Of a stretch of DNA of 35,979 nt, positions 1 through 10,070 are shown piece by piece (the first letter of the stretch is position 1; the number at the start of each line of letters is the position of its first letter). Made by a program: the position numbers and the translations under genes. Source of the stretch: Verrucomicrobiaceae bacterium (GTDB taxonomy: Bacteria > Verrucomicrobiota > Verrucomicrobiia > Verrucomicrobiales > Akkermansiaceae). The stretch is from positions 1 to 35,979 of the forward strand of contig JAIXQS010000170.1 in NCBI GenBank assembly GCA_027485615.1, read 5' to 3'. The notes under the pieces are model-generated. The model ran no database searches and was not told the DNA's origin. It saw nothing but the letters and a program-made list of their open reading frames with translations.

Positions 1-21
1 AGTACAAAAGTGTTTTGTACT
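1..21. repeat. Perfect palindrome at left edge
   Basis: The arms AGTACAAAA (1-9) and TTTTGTACT (13-21) are exact reverse complements around a GTG spacer. The right arm recurs in each unit of the 42-bp array that follows, but the left arm there is replaced by GAGGTAAAA, so only this first copy is a full inverted repeat. Possible roles are a protein-binding site or the end of an interspersed repeat; the sequence alone does not decide. Confidence 0.7.
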
Positions 22-158
22 CTGCCGCAAGGGGTCGGGACCGAGGTAAAAGTGTTTTGTACTCTGCCGCAAAGGGTCGGGACCGAGGTAAAAGTGTTTT
101 GTACTCTGCCGCAAGGGGTCGGGACCGAGGTAAAAGTGTTTTGTACTCTGCCGCAAGG
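6..158. repeat. 42-bp tandem repeat, about 3.6 copies
   Basis: Units start at 6, 48, 90 and 132, an exact 42-bp period. The last unit is cut after about 27 bases, where GCAAGG runs into unrelated sequence. Unit 2 differs from units 1 and 3 by a single base (AAAGGG for AAGGGG). Each unit holds TTTTGTACTCTGCCGC and the small inverted repeat GGTC-GG-GACC. No spacers separate the units, so this is not CRISPR. It lies downstream of the minus-strand helicase gene and may continue left of the window. I see no gene in 1-266. Confidence 0.9.
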
Positions 159-266
159 CTGCGCGGAAGGGGGTGTATAGGATGAAAGGAGGGCATCCGG
201 GCTGGCCGGACGGGGTGGATAGGATGGGGATATCCGGCGGGTTTGAATGCCGCTTGATGACCCATT

Positions 267-1466
267 TCACCTCCGCTTTTTCTTCCCGCCGCCGACTTTC
301 TTGCGGCGGATGGATTTCGAAGGGGAATCATCGAGCAGGGCGGAGTAGATGTAGGGGAAATCCTCCAGCTTGCGGCGGGGGATGGTCTGGTTGACGAAGA
401 TTTCGACGGATTTGGCGAAGTCCAGCTCGTCGGCGGTGAGGATGGTGAAGGCGTCGCCCTCCGCCTGTGCGCGGCCGGTGCGGCCGATGCGGTGGACGTA
501 GTCCTCGGCGTTTTCCGGGACGCGGTAGTTGATGACGTGGGAGACGCCGGAGACATCGATGCCGCGTGCGGCGACGTCGGTGGCGACGAGGATTTCGAAC
601 TCGCCGCTCTTGAAACCGGCGAGCGCCTTCATGCGGTCGGTCTGGTTGATGTCGGAGTGCATGGCGGCGACTTTCGTTTGGCCGGTGGTTTTGATCATCG
701 CCGTCACCTCATCGGCCTCGCGGCGGGTGCGGGTGAAGATCATCACGGAGTGGTAATCGGTTTCCTTGAGGAGGGCGAGGAGCAGCTCGTCGCGCTGGTC
801 GATGGAGACGGGGTAGAAGGCGTGGGAAACGGTGGCGGCCACCTCGCGGCGGGCGATCTCAATCTTGATCGGATCGACGAGGCACCACTGCGCGAAGGTC
901 TGGATCGCGGCGGGCATGGTGGCGGAGAAAAACAGGGTCTGGCGTCCTTCCCACGGGCAGAGGTTCACGATTTTCCGCACCTGAGGGAGGAAACCCATGT
1001 CGAGCATCCGGTCCACCTCGTCGAGGATGAGGATCTTCACCTCGCCGAAACGCATCGCGGCGCGGTAGAAGCAATCGACCAAGCGCCCGGGTGTAGCGAC
1101 CACGATGTCCGCGCCGTCGGTGAGCTGTTTCATCTGCTCGCCGAGGCCGACGCCGCCGTAAAGCAGTGCGACCTTCATGCCGGTGTGCTTGCCGTATTTC
1201 TCGAACTGCTCGGCCACCTGGTGTGCCAGCTCACGGGTCGGCTCCAGCACGAGGATCTGGGGCTTGCCCATTTTCGTGATCTTGGAAAGGGAAGGCAGCG
1301 CGAAGGCCGCGGTCTTGCCGGTGCCCGTTTGCGAAGCGCCGATCACGTCCTTGCCCTGGAGGATCGCAGGGATCGCCTGCGCCTGGATCGGGGTCGGTTC
1401 GGTATATCCGGTTTCCTCGATCGCTTCGAGAATCGGGGCGCTGAGGCCAAGTGTGTCAAATCCCAT
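267..1466 (-). CDS. DEAD-box ATP-dependent RNA helicase, RhlE-like
   Basis: ATP-driven RNA unwinding enzyme of helicase superfamily 2, cytoplasmic, probably acting in ribosome assembly or mRNA turnover. All family motifs are visible in 399 residues: Q motif (GYTEPTPIQ, about 20-28), Walker A TGTGKT (47-52), PTRELA (76-81), TPGRL (125-129), motif II (149-152), SAT (181-183), ATDVAARGID, and HRIGRTGRA near the end of the second RecA domain. Motif II reads D-E-V-D rather than D-E-A-D; the two catalytic acidic residues are kept. The C-terminus is a short lysine/arginine tail (RRKKVGGGKKKRR), typical of RhlE-type proteins that use a basic tail for RNA contact. Start ATG at 1466; no Shine-Dalgarno sequence is visible. 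The gene stands alone. The long opposite-strand frame is a codon-bias shadow. Family is certain, the exact subfamily is inferred. Confidence 0.95.
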   Translation of the reverse strand: MGFDTLGLSAPILEAIEETGYTEPTPIQAQAIPAILQGKDVIGASQTGTGKTAAFALPSLSKITKMGKPQILVLEPTRELAHQVAEQFEKYGKHTGMKVALLYGGVGLGEQMKQLTDGADIVVATPGRLVDCFYRAAMRFGEVKILILDEVDRMLDMGFLPQVRKIVNLCPWEGRQTLFFSATMPAAIQTFAQWCLVDPIKIEIARREVAATVSHAFYPVSIDQRDELLLALLKETDYHSVMIFTRTRREADEVTAMIKTTGQTKVAAMHSDINQTDRMKALAGFKSGEFEILVATDVAARGIDVSGVSHVINYRVPENAEDYVHRIGRTGRAQAEGDAFTILTADELDFAKSVEIFVNQTIPRRKLEDFPYIYSALLDDSPSKSIRRKKVGGGKKKRR

Positions 1467-1726
1467 GAGGCGGCGGGTTTAGGCGGGCTTTTGAGCGGGG
1501 TCAAGGTTTTGATTGGCGGGGATCTTCTGGCTCTGCTGGGTTTCCTCGCGGCGGTAGCTTTCGTGGTCACCTTCTGTTCTTCGGTGAGAAATTCCCTACC
1601 CACGAACTCGCCGGAGCGCTGGTGACCCTTTTCGCGATCTGGCGGGTGGCGGTGGGGAAGATCTAGGGAGGCGGAGGAAAAGTCCGGATCACGGTGAAGC
1701 GGTTGGGAGGATAGGGTCGCCGTGGT

Positions 1727-2188
1727 TCAGGCCACCGAAACCGGCAAGTTCGTCACCTGCTCCAGCCTGATCCCATAAAGTTCGGCAATTTCCGGTGCTT
1801 CGGAGGCGTGATAAACCTCCTGATAATAGACCTCTTTGATGCCGTAGGCGCAGAGCGTCTGCATGCAGGCGGTGCAGGGCATGGTGGTGGTGGCGACGAT
1901 CTTGGCCTCGCCGCGCTTGAACAGGGAACAAAGGTTGATTTCCGCGTGGAGCATGAATTTCTGGCGTCCTTCGCGGTCAGTCCAGAAATCTTCGGGTGCG
2001 TTGAAGCCGGGTGCGAGGCCGTTGTAGGCGGTGGCGATCACGCGGTTGTCATGGTCGAGCGCGGCCGCGCCAACCTTGCGGTAGGGATCCTCGGAGCGGA
2101 GGCTTGCCACATGAGCGAGCGCCATGGCGTAACGGGGGATGCTGATACGGTTTTCGGGCACGCGGAAATTTTCCGGTTTACAAACCAA
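1727..2188 (-). CDS. dCMP deaminase-like cytidine/deoxycytidylate deaminase
   Basis: Zinc-dependent deaminase of the cytidine/deoxycytidylate family, probably converting dCMP to dUMP for thymidylate synthesis. The zinc and catalytic motifs are intact: H81-A-E83 (HAEINL) and P-C104-T-A-C107. The N-terminal half has the dCMP-deaminase pattern PYRKVGAAALDHDNRVIATAYNG. Length (153 residues) is normal for dCMP or ComEB-like deaminases. The start is uncertain: the longest frame begins at a TTG (2188), with an in-frame GTG at 2161 that would give MPENRISIPRYAMALAH and removes nine poorly conserved-looking residues. About 260 bases without a gene separate it from the helicase gene. Other zinc deaminases acting on free bases or on tRNA are less likely given the spacing of motifs. 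Confidence 0.85.
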   Translation of the reverse strand: MVCKPENFRVPENRISIPRYAMALAHVASLRSEDPYRKVGAAALDHDNRVIATAYNGLAPGFNAPEDFWTDREGRQKFMLHAEINLCSLFKRGEAKIVATTTMPCTACMQTLCAYGIKEVYYQEVYHASEAPEIAELYGIRLEQVTNLPVSVA

Positions 2189-2547
2189 ACTTCAAGGAGA
2201 GAAAGCGGGGAGTTGCCACCGGGCGCCGGGTATGCCCTTCGCCGGGGACGGACGCCGCGACCGCAAAGGCCACGCGGCGAAGAACCCAGCGTTGCCGCAC
2301 AAGCTCGCGCCCCACCCCCTCAGGCACGATTTGGCCATCAAGGACGCCGGGGTTGCCAGCGTATCTGCGCCGCCCACCGGGAGAACATCCATGCCACCCT
2401 TATGGAGCTGAAACTGCCGGAACGAGACAACCCTGATCCCTGCCCAAAATGAGATTGGCAGCGCTTCCCCTGATCCGCACACTCCGGCTTTCCCGAAAAG
2501 ATAGCTTCCTGCCGGCTTCAAGAAATCCAAAAAAGAATTCATCCACG
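2189..2547. other. Divergent intergenic region, no gene seen
   Basis: This 359-bp region lies between the minus-strand deaminase and plus-strand cstA and must hold the promoters of both. It is GC-rich and contains several inverted repeats, including CGCCGCG (2253-2259) facing CGCGGCG (2273-2279). Open frames run through it on both strands but resemble no protein I know. I could not identify convincing -35/-10 elements. Confidence 0.5.
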
Positions 2548-4599
<2,052 letters not shown>

Positions 4600-4676
4600 C
4601 GCGGATTCTTGCCGCCTATCATCGTAATGGGAATTTGTGGTTGTGCGCGTTTTGAAAAACGGGACATTCACGCCAC

Positions 4677-5537
4677 ATGAGTCAAGCACCACAACCAGCA
4701 AGCGTCCGCATCCTTTTCCTCGGGGACATCGTCGGCGAACCTGGGCGCAAGGCGGTCATCGATCACCTCGCGGAGATCCGGCGGGAGCATGCCGTCGATT
4801 TCGTGATCGTGAACGGTGAGAACGCCGCAGCGGGGAAGGGGATCACGCCCAGGATCACCATCGACCTGCTGAGGGCCGGAGCCGCGGTTGTTACGACCGG
4901 CGACCATGTATGGGATCAGAAGGAAATCGTGGACTATTTTCCGACGGAACCCAGACTGCTCCGCCCCATCAACTATCCGGAGGGCACGCCGGGCGCGGGC
5001 AGCGTTACACTGGACACGGCGAAAGGGAAAATCGCGGTGATTCAGGCGCAGGGCCGCACTTTCATGCAGCCGCCGCTGGAAAACCCGTTCCTCGCCGTGG
5101 AGGAGGAAGTGCGGCGGTTGAGGGACGAAGGTGTTCGCGTGATCGTGCTCGATTTCCACGCTGAGACGACCTCCGAAAAAATCGCGATGGGCAGGATGTT
5201 GGATGGAACGGTCTCGCTCGTCGTCGGCACCCACACCCACGTTCAGACCGCAGATGAAGACATTTTCCCCGGAGGCACCGGATATCTCACCGACGCGGGT
5301 ATGTGCGGACCGGAAGTTTCCGTCCTCGGTCGTTGCGTCGAGTCCGTCGTCTGGCGTTTCCGCTCCGGGATGCCGACCCGTTTTCCCATCGCCAACGGTG
5401 CGGTGAAGCTTTGCGGCGTGATCATCGAAGCTGATACCGTTTCCGGGCGCTGCCTCAAGATCGGTAGATTCGCCGAAACGTATGGCGATGTGCAGCTGAA
5501 AATGGTCGCTGAAAACGCCGGAAATGCCTCAGAATGA
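4677..5537 (+). CDS. YmdB-type metallophosphoesterase (cyclic nucleotide phosphodiesterase)
   Basis: Member of the YmdB/TIGR00282 metallophosphoesterase family; characterised relatives hydrolyse 2',3'-cyclic nucleotides and influence RNA turnover and biofilm choice. Metal-binding motifs are in order and intact: GDIVG (16-20), NGEN (46-49), GDHVWD (about 75-80), DFHAE (about 160) and GTHTHVQTAD (about 182-191). The 286-residue length is slightly above the usual 260-280. The start ATG (4677) leaves a short polar leader before the first strand (VRILFLGD). It lies 77 bases after cstA on the same strand without an obvious terminator between, so they could be co-transcribed. It ends about 40 bases before the tuf-operon promoter region. 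Function in this organism is inferred from family only. Confidence 0.92.
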   Translation: MSQAPQPASVRILFLGDIVGEPGRKAVIDHLAEIRREHAVDFVIVNGENAAAGKGITPRITIDLLRAGAAVVTTGDHVWDQKEIVDYFPTEPRLLRPINYPEGTPGAGSVTLDTAKGKIAVIQAQGRTFMQPPLENPFLAVEEEVRRLRDEGVRVIVLDFHAETTSEKIAMGRMLDGTVSLVVGTHTHVQTADEDIFPGGTGYLTDAGMCGPEVSVLGRCVESVVWRFRSGMPTRFPIANGAVKLCGVIIEADTVSGRCLKIGRFAETYGDVQLKMVAENAGNASE

Positions 5538-5575
5538 AGGGATTTCGGAAAAGTGAAGAAACAACCATATTTTTT

Positions 5576-5603
5576 TTGACAGGTTGTCGCGAATTGCTAA
5601 CGT
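5576..5603 (+). promoter_or_regulatory. Sigma70-type promoter of the thrT-tuf operon
   Basis: A perfect -35 box TTGACA (5576-5581) is followed after 16 bases by TAACGT (5598-5603), which keeps the key T-A----T positions of a -10 box. A run of eight T (5570-5577) at the -35 edge could act like an A/T-rich upstream element. The tRNA-Thr gene begins 113 bases downstream. The gap otherwise contains no gene. Confidence 0.65.
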
Positions 5604-5716
5604 CCCGCCCGCTCTTCCCCACATGCAGTCAGGGGTGCCGCGCCCAGTCCCGGGTCAAACGAGACAGGTCGCGGTTCTTTTGTCGGCACAAGGTTGGGCT
5701 CACAACAATGCACATT

Positions 5717-5791
<75 letters not shown>

Positions 5792-5839
5792 TTAACCACA
5801 AGAACATCTCCTAAACGTCTCAGCGAAACCACAACGAAT

Positions 5840-7024
5840 ATGGCCAAAGAACAATTCCAACGCAACAAGCCGCACGTAAACATCGGCACCATCGGTCACG
5901 TCGACCACGGCAAAACCACCCTCACCGCAGCGATCACAAATACGCTTGCCGAGAAAGGCTTCGCCCAGAAGAAAAGCTACGCCGACATCGACGCCGCTCC
6001 CGAAGAGCGCGAGCGCGGTATCACGATCAACACGGCGCACGTGGAGTATGAGACGGAAAAACGCCACTATGCGCACGTCGATTGCCCCGGACACGCCGAC
6101 TACGTGAAAAACATGATCACTGGTGCCGCTCAGATGGACGGCGCGATCCTTGTTGTTTCCGCCGCCGACGGCCCCATGCCGCAAACCCGCGAGCACATCC
6201 TCCTCGCACGCCAGGTCGGTGTTCCAGCCCTCGTGGTTTTCATGAACAAGGTCGATCTTGTGGATGACGCGGAACTCCTTGAACTCGTCGAGATGGAAAT
6301 CCGTGATCTTCTCTCTTCCTACGACTTCCCGGGTGATGACATCCCGATCGTCGCCGGTTCCGCATCCAAGGCCCTTGCCGGCGATGCTGAGCAAATGGCA
6401 AACGTTTTCAAACTGATGGACGCAGTCGATGCCTACATCCCCGAGCCAGAACGCCCGATCGACAAGACTTTCCTCATGCCTATCGAGGACGTGTTCTCGA
6501 TCGAAGGCCGTGGAACGGTCTGCACCGGCCGTGTCGAGCGCGGTATCGTCAAGAAAATGGAGGAAGTCGAGATCGTCGGCATCCGCGACACCCAGAAGAC
6601 CACCGTCACGGACATCGAAATGTTCCGCAAGCTGCTCGACGAAGGTCGCGCCGGTGACAACGTCGGACTCCTCGTCCGCGGACTCAAGAAAAACGATGTC
6701 GAGCGCGGTCAAGTGATGGCCAAGACCGGCACCGTGAAAGGCCACACGGTCTTCAAGTCCGAGATCTACGTCCTTTCCAAGGAAGAAGGCGGCCGCCACA
6801 CCCCGTTCTTCTCGAACTATCGCCCGCAGTTCTACTTCCGCACTACCGACGTCACCGGCAGCATCAAGCTCCCCGAAGGCGTTGAGATGGTCATGCCCGG
6901 CGACAACATCGGCCTTGAGGTCGAACTCATCAACCCGATCGCCATGGAACCAACCATGCGTTTCGCAATCCGCGAAGGCGGCCGCACCGTCGGTGCCGGA
7001 CGCGTGGGCGAAATCATCAAATAA
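5840..7024 (+). CDS. tuf: Elongation factor Tu
   Basis: GTPase that delivers aminoacyl-tRNA to the ribosomal A site. The start is ATG 5840 ([27 protein letters not shown]); the open frame upstream runs through the tRNA gene and is not coding. The protein has 394 residues, the usual length. G1 GHVDHGKT (19-26), G3 [13 protein letters not shown]4 NKVD and G5 SASKAL are intact, and domains II and III are complete up to GRVGEIIK. No Shine-Dalgarno sequence is visible before the ATG. It sits between tRNA-Thr and tRNA-Trp at the head of the ribosomal/RNA polymerase cluster, so expression should be growth-rate controlled from the upstream promoter. Confidence 0.99.
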   Translation: MAKEQFQRNKPHVNIGTIGHVDHGKTTLTAAITNTLAEKGFAQKKSYADIDAAPEERERGITINTAHVEYETEKRHYAHVDCPGHADYVKNMITGAAQMDGAILVVSAADGPMPQTREHILLARQVGVPALVVFMNKVDLVDDAELLELVEMEIRDLLSSYDFPGDDIPIVAGSASKALAGDAEQMANVFKLMDAVDAYIPEPERPIDKTFLMPIEDVFSIEGRGTVCTGRVERGIVKKMEEVEIVGIRDTQKTTVTDIEMFRKLLDEGRAGDNVGLLVRGLKKNDVERGQVMAKTGTVKGHTVFKSEIYVLSKEEGGRHTPFFSNYRPQFYFRTTDVTGSIKLPEGVEMVMPGDNIGLEVELINPIAMEPTMRFAIREGGRTVGAGRVGEIIK

Positions 7025-7049
7025 GTCAGACCAAAGGTATCGCCGGCGG

Positions 7050-7105
7050 GCTTGGGCCCACCGGTGAGCCCAAGCGCTTGGGGCACCCCGCCAAACGGGG
7101 TGCCC
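7050..7105 (+). terminator. Two tandem hairpins after tuf (attenuator or processing site)
   Basis: Hairpin 1 pairs GCTTGGGC (7050-7057) with GCCCAAGC (7068-7075). Hairpin 2 pairs GGGCACCCCG (7081-7090) with CGGGGTGCCC (7096-7105) around CCAAA, a perfect 10-bp stem. No U-tract follows hairpin 2 (TTCAGTCGCC), so full termination is doubtful. Partial termination or protection of the tuf mRNA 3' end after tRNA-Trp processing is more likely. Confidence 0.6.
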
Positions 7106-7142
7106 TTCAGTCGCCTCAAACCCCTTCATTTTTCCAAACAAC

Positions 7143-7218
7143 GCGTCAGTAGTTCAATTGGTAGAGCGTCGGTCTCCAAAACCGAATGTTGGGGGTTCGA
7201 GTCCCTCCTGGCGTGCCA
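7143..7218 (+). tRNA. trpT: tRNA-Trp (anticodon CCA)
   Basis: Acceptor GCGTCAG (7143-7149) pairs with CTGGCGT (7208-7214), with G-U pairs at 1-72 and 4-69. The anticodon arm is TCGGT-CTCCAAA-ACCGA with anticodon CCA. The T arm is GGGGG-TTCGAGT-CCCTC, with one G-T pair. Discriminator G and encoded CCA (7216-7218) follow. The body closely resembles E. coli tRNA-Trp. A tRNA-Trp gene directly before secE is a common bacterial arrangement. Confidence 0.95.
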
Positions 7219-7242
7219 CTTTCCGTTACATCAACACAGCGA

Positions 7243-7566
7243 ATGAAATTCCTCGAATACCTCAAGATCAATGATAGTTGGATCGCCTCGGGGATCATCT
7301 ATGCGATCCTGATCGTAGCCCTTTTCTTCTTGTTCCGGAATCTCGCAAAGGTTTCTGTCTTCATCGGCGAAGTCAAAGGCGAGCTCCGCAAGGCGAGCTG
7401 GCCATGGGATTCCGATCCGAAGGCCAAAGGCTTCAGGAAATACAAGGAACTCATCGATTCCACCATTGTAGTCCTGATCGCCGTGATCCTGCTTGCTGGC
7501 TTCGTCCAGTTCTGGGACTTCATCCAGATCCTCACCGTCGGTTTTCTGACCGATATCTTCCGCTAA
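7243..7566 (+). CDS. secE: Preprotein translocase subunit SecE
   Basis: Essential small subunit of the SecYEG protein-export channel in the inner membrane. The start is ATG 7243 (MKFLEYLKINDSW), 25 bases after the tRNA-Trp CCA end; the frame upstream of it reads tRNA sequence. The 107 residues show an N-terminal hydrophobic helix (about 15-34), the amphipathic segment with the SecE signature GEVKGELRKASWP (about 43-55), and the conserved C-terminal membrane helix (about 75-97). Having two membrane helices is between the one-helix form of many bacteria and the three-helix E. coli form. Position before nusG is the standard neighbourhood and supports the call. Confidence 0.96.
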   Translation: MKFLEYLKINDSWIASGIIYAILIVALFFLFRNLAKVSVFIGEVKGELRKASWPWDSDPKAKGFRKYKELIDSTIVVLIAVILLAGFVQFWDFIQILTVGFLTDIFR

Positions 7567-7599
7567 TTTCCCGTTTCATTCCGCCAATCTCCTTATCCC

Positions 7600-8169
7600 A
7601 TGCCCGACGCCAAGAATTACAAAGACCAATGGTATGTCGTCCAAGTCCTCTCGGGCATGGAGGGCAAGGTACGCGAACGCATAGCACGCCAGGTCGAGGC
7701 CGAGGAGATGCAGGACTACATCCGCGAAGTCCTCGTCCCCACCGAAATCGTTTCTGAGATCAAGCGCGGCAAGAAAACCGAAACGAAGAAAAAATTCTTC
7801 CCCGGCTATATCATCGTCAACATGTATCTGGCCACAGAGGACGGACAGCTCGTTGAAAAAACCTGGTTCTTCATCAAGGAGATGGAAGGCGTGATCGGCT
7901 TCGCCGGCACCAAAGACCGCCCCACTCCCATGCGCCCCCGCGAAGTGGAGGCCATGCTCTCCCAGATCCAGGAGCGCGAGGAGACCGTCCGCCCGGCGAT
8001 CTCCTTCGAGGTCGGCGATACCGTCAAGGTCGCCGACGGCCCTTTCCAATCCCAGACTGGAATCGTCGAGGAAATCGATCCCGAGCGGGGCAAGCTCCGC
8101 GTCGCCGTCGATATCTTCGGTCGCACCACTCCCGTCGAGCTCGAATACTGGCAGGTCGAGCGCGAGTAA
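7600..8169 (+). CDS. nusG: Transcription termination/antitermination factor NusG
   Basis: RNA polymerase-bound elongation factor that also links to Rho or ribosomal protein S10. At 189 residues it has the normal two-domain form: the NGN domain begins with WYVVQVLSGMEGKVRERIARQ and includes KKKFFPGYIIVNM, and the C-terminal KOW domain (about 127-180) contains FEVGDTVKVADGPF and the GIVEEIDPERGKLRV strand pair. It follows secE by 33 bases in the conserved secE-nusG-rplK order. No insertion domain is present. Start ATG 7600; no strong ribosome binding site. Confidence 0.98.
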   Translation: MPDAKNYKDQWYVVQVLSGMEGKVRERIARQVEAEEMQDYIREVLVPTEIVSEIKRGKKTETKKKFFPGYIIVNMYLATEDGQLVEKTWFFIKEMEGVIGFAGTKDRPTPMRPREVEAMLSQIQEREETVRPAISFEVGDTVKVADGPFQSQTGIVEEIDPERGKLRVAVDIFGRTTPVELEYWQVERE

Positions 8170-8179
8170 ACATCCATTT

Positions 8180-8209
8180 CAGCATTTCAGTTTTCAGCAT
8201 TTCAGTTTT
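8180..8209 (+). repeat. 15-bp tandem duplication before rplK
   Basis: The unit CAGCATTTCAGTTTT occurs twice head to tail (8180-8194 and 8195-8209) in the 54-base nusG-rplK gap. It could be a simple slippage duplication. The rplK leader is where ribosomal protein L1 regulates its operon in E. coli, but I see no clear L1-target fold here. Confidence 0.85.
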
Positions 8210-8223
8210 CACCAAATAACATC

Positions 8224-8652
8224 ATGGCCAAGGAAGTCGTCAAAATCATCAAACTCCAGATCAAGGCTGGAGCCGCCAATCCATCCCCACCGGTCGGCCC
8301 TGCCCTCGGTCAGGCGGGTGTCAACATCATGGGCTTCTGCAAGGAGTTCAATGCGGCCACCCAGAGCCAATCCGGCGATGTGCTTCCGGTCGTGATCTCG
8401 GTATACAAGGACAAGTCCTTCACCTTCATCACCAAGAAGCCCCCCGCAGGCAACCTGCTCAAGAAGGTCGCAGGTCTCGCGTCCGGATCCGGTGAGCCGA
8501 ACAAGAAAAAGGTCGGCAAGATCACCAAGGCACAGCTCATGGAAGTGGTGAACATCAAGATGCCCGACCTCAACACCAAGGATCCCGAGGCCGCCGCGCG
8601 CATCCTCGCCGGCACCGCCCGCCAGATGGGCCTCGAAGTCGAGGGAATGTAA
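8224..8652 (+). CDS. rplK: Ribosomal protein L11 (uL11)
   Basis: Large-subunit protein at the base of the L7/L12 stalk, part of the GTPase-associated centre that binds 23S rRNA near helices 43/44. At 142 residues it has the usual length. The N-terminal domain carries [34 protein letters not shown] with the conserved proline-rich face bound by thiopeptides. The C-terminal rRNA-binding domain has [12 protein letters not shown] and ends in [11 protein letters not shown]. It lies in the conserved rplK-rplA-rplJ-rplL order. Confidence 0.99.
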   Translation: MAKEVVKIIKLQIKAGAANPSPPVGPALGQAGVNIMGFCKEFNAATQSQSGDVLPVVISVYKDKSFTFITKKPPAGNLLKKVAGLASGSGEPNKKKVGKITKAQLMEVVNIKMPDLNTKDPEAAARILAGTARQMGLEVEGM

Positions 8653-8679
8653 GGAAATCTCCGCTCCCCGCAAGGGAAG

Positions 8680-8695
8680 CACCCGCAAGAGGGTG
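8680..8695 (+). promoter_or_regulatory. Small hairpin in rplK-rplA gap
   Basis: CACCC (8680-8684) pairs with GGGTG (8691-8695) around GCAAGA. It is preceded by a second short fold with CCC and GGG arms around CGCAA at about 8663-8680. The gap is 86 bases, longer than usual in this operon. An L1-binding or mRNA-processing role is possible but unproven. Confidence 0.4.
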
Positions 8696-8738
8696 GGACG
8701 CGAGTCCTGTCCGCTATCACTGCAAACCGAAAAACAAC

Positions 8739-9446
8739 ATGTCCAAACTACGCAGCAAACGCTACCGGAAAGCCGCCGAACTCGTCGGCACCGGAAAATC
8801 CTACTCCCTCACGGATGCCATCAGCACCGTGAAGAAACTTCCCGCCCCGAAGTTCACGCCCACCGTCACGCTTTCCTTCCGCCTTGGCGTTGACCCGCGC
8901 AAGAGCGACCAGATGGTCCGTGGATCCGTTTCCCTTCCGCACGGAACGGGTAAGAACGTCCGCGTAGTGGTCTTCGCCCAGGGCGCGGCCGCCGAGGCCG
9001 CCATCGCAGCCGGAGCCGAGCACGTCGGTTACGAGGATCTCATCAAGAAGGTGCAGGAAGGTTTTGTCGATTTCGACTCGGCCATCGCCACCCCCGACGC
9101 CATGGCGGAAGTCCGTAAGATCGCCCGTGTCCTCGGCCCGCGCGGCCTCATGCCGAACCCCAAGACCGGCACCGTCACTGACGATGTCGCCAAGGCTGTC
9201 AAGGAGGTCAAGGCCGGCCGGATCGACTATAAGCTCGACAAGAACGGCAACGTTTCCGGAGCGATCGGCAAGGCAAGCTTCGACGAAAAGCAGCTTGAGG
9301 ACAACGCTCGCGCGTTCCTTGAAAGCGTTGCCCGCGCCAAGCCGCCTTCGGCAAAAGGCAATTTCATCCAGGCGGTCACCCTCGCCGCCACCATGCTTCC
9401 GGGCCTCCCGCTTGAAGCTGCGGCCTACTCGAAAGCCTCCGCATAA
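8739..9446 (+). CDS. rplA: Ribosomal protein L1 (uL1)
   Basis: Protein of the mobile L1 stalk near the ribosomal E site, and in many bacteria the translational repressor of its own rplKA mRNA. The 235-residue length fits. Conserved segments visible include RSKRYRKAAELV at the N-terminus, RGSVSLPHGTGKNVRVVVFA, and the signature VLGPRGLMPNPKTGTVTDDV near the middle, followed by GRIDYKLDKNGNV and an intact C-terminal domain. The start ATG 8739 follows an A-rich stretch without a Shine-Dalgarno sequence. Confidence 0.99.
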   Translation: MSKLRSKRYRKAAELVGTGKSYSLTDAISTVKKLPAPKFTPTVTLSFRLGVDPRKSDQMVRGSVSLPHGTGKNVRVVVFAQGAAAEAAIAAGAEHVGYEDLIKKVQEGFVDFDSAIATPDAMAEVRKIARVLGPRGLMPNPKTGTVTDDVAKAVKEVKAGRIDYKLDKNGNVSGAIGKASFDEKQLEDNARAFLESVARAKPPSAKGNFIQAVTLAATMLPGLPLEAAAYSKASA

Positions 9447-9464
9447 CACCAGCAAACAACGACA

Positions 9465-10070
9465 ATGAATCCAGACAAACAAATCATCATCGACAGCCTG
9501 CTGGCACGGGTCAACGACTCGCCTTACGTGATCGTCATCGATTACACCGGCCTCACCGTTTCCCAGTTCAGCGAGCTCCGCAACCGCCTCGGCGACAACG
9601 GAGCGAAGTGCACCGTCGCCAAGAACAGCTACATGCGCAAGGCTCTCAGCGATGCCGGTCTCCCGGATGTCGGCGCGGATCTCGTCGGACAGACGGCCTT
9701 CGTGACCGGCAACGCCGAGGTGTTCTCCGCGGCAAAAACCCTCAAGAACTTCGAAAAGGAGTTCAAGAAGCCCGAAATGAAGATCGGAATCCTTGGCAAG
9801 GATGTCCTCGACGGCGCCAAGTTGAAGGCCATCGCGGACATCCCTTCGCGCGAAGCCGTGCTTTCCCAGCTTCTCGGACTCATCAACGAGCCAGCTACCC
9901 GCATCGCCCGCATCCTCCTCGAGAAATTCGATCCGGAGCGTCAGCACTTCCAATCCGGTGGCTCGAAAGAGCCAGCCGCCGAAACCGCCGAGGCGCCCGC
10001 CGTCGAAGCGCAGGCCGAGGTGGCCGCAGAAGAAGCACCGGTCGCAGCCGCAGAAGCAGCAGCCGAGTAA
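9465..10070 (+). CDS. rplJ: Ribosomal protein L10 (uL10)
   Basis: Stalk base protein that carries the L7/L12 dimers and binds 23S rRNA. The core (about 1-165) has the usual elements: VIVIDYTGLTVSQFSELRNRLGDNGAKCTVAKNSYMRKAL and LINEPATRIARILLEKF, the latter in the helix that binds L7/L12. It ends in an alanine/glutamate-rich tail of about 35 residues (EAPAVEAQAEVAAEEAPVAA), which makes it longer (201 residues) than the roughly 165-175 of many bacteria. Only 18 bases separate it from rplA, leaving no space for the classical L10 leader that normally precedes rplJ. Confidence 0.98.
   Translation: MNPDKQIIIDSLLARVNDSPYVIVIDYTGLTVSQFSELRNRLGDNGAKCTVAKNSYMRKALSDAGLPDVGADLVGQTAFVTGNAEVFSAAKTLKNFEKEFKKPEMKIGILGKDVLDGAKLKAIADIPSREAVLSQLLGLINEPATRIARILLEKFDPERQHFQSGGSKEPAAETAEAPAVEAQAEVAAEEAPVAAAEAAAE

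Noticed and set aside
6..158. CRISPR array
   Set aside because: Units are contiguous without spacers and no cas gene is near.
1343..1603. 86-codon minus-strand frame upstream of and overlapping the helicase
   Set aside because: Overlaps the helicase N-terminus in another frame and is a basic low-complexity sequence without family character.
492..1625. Long plus-strand frame of 377 codons opposite the helicase gene
   Set aside because: Composition (runs of Gly, Asp, Val, His) is typical of the antisense of a GC-rich gene, and the minus strand encodes a complete helicase.
5792..7141. 449-codon minus-strand frame opposite tuf
   Set aside because: Antisense shadow of EF-Tu; no domain or motif.
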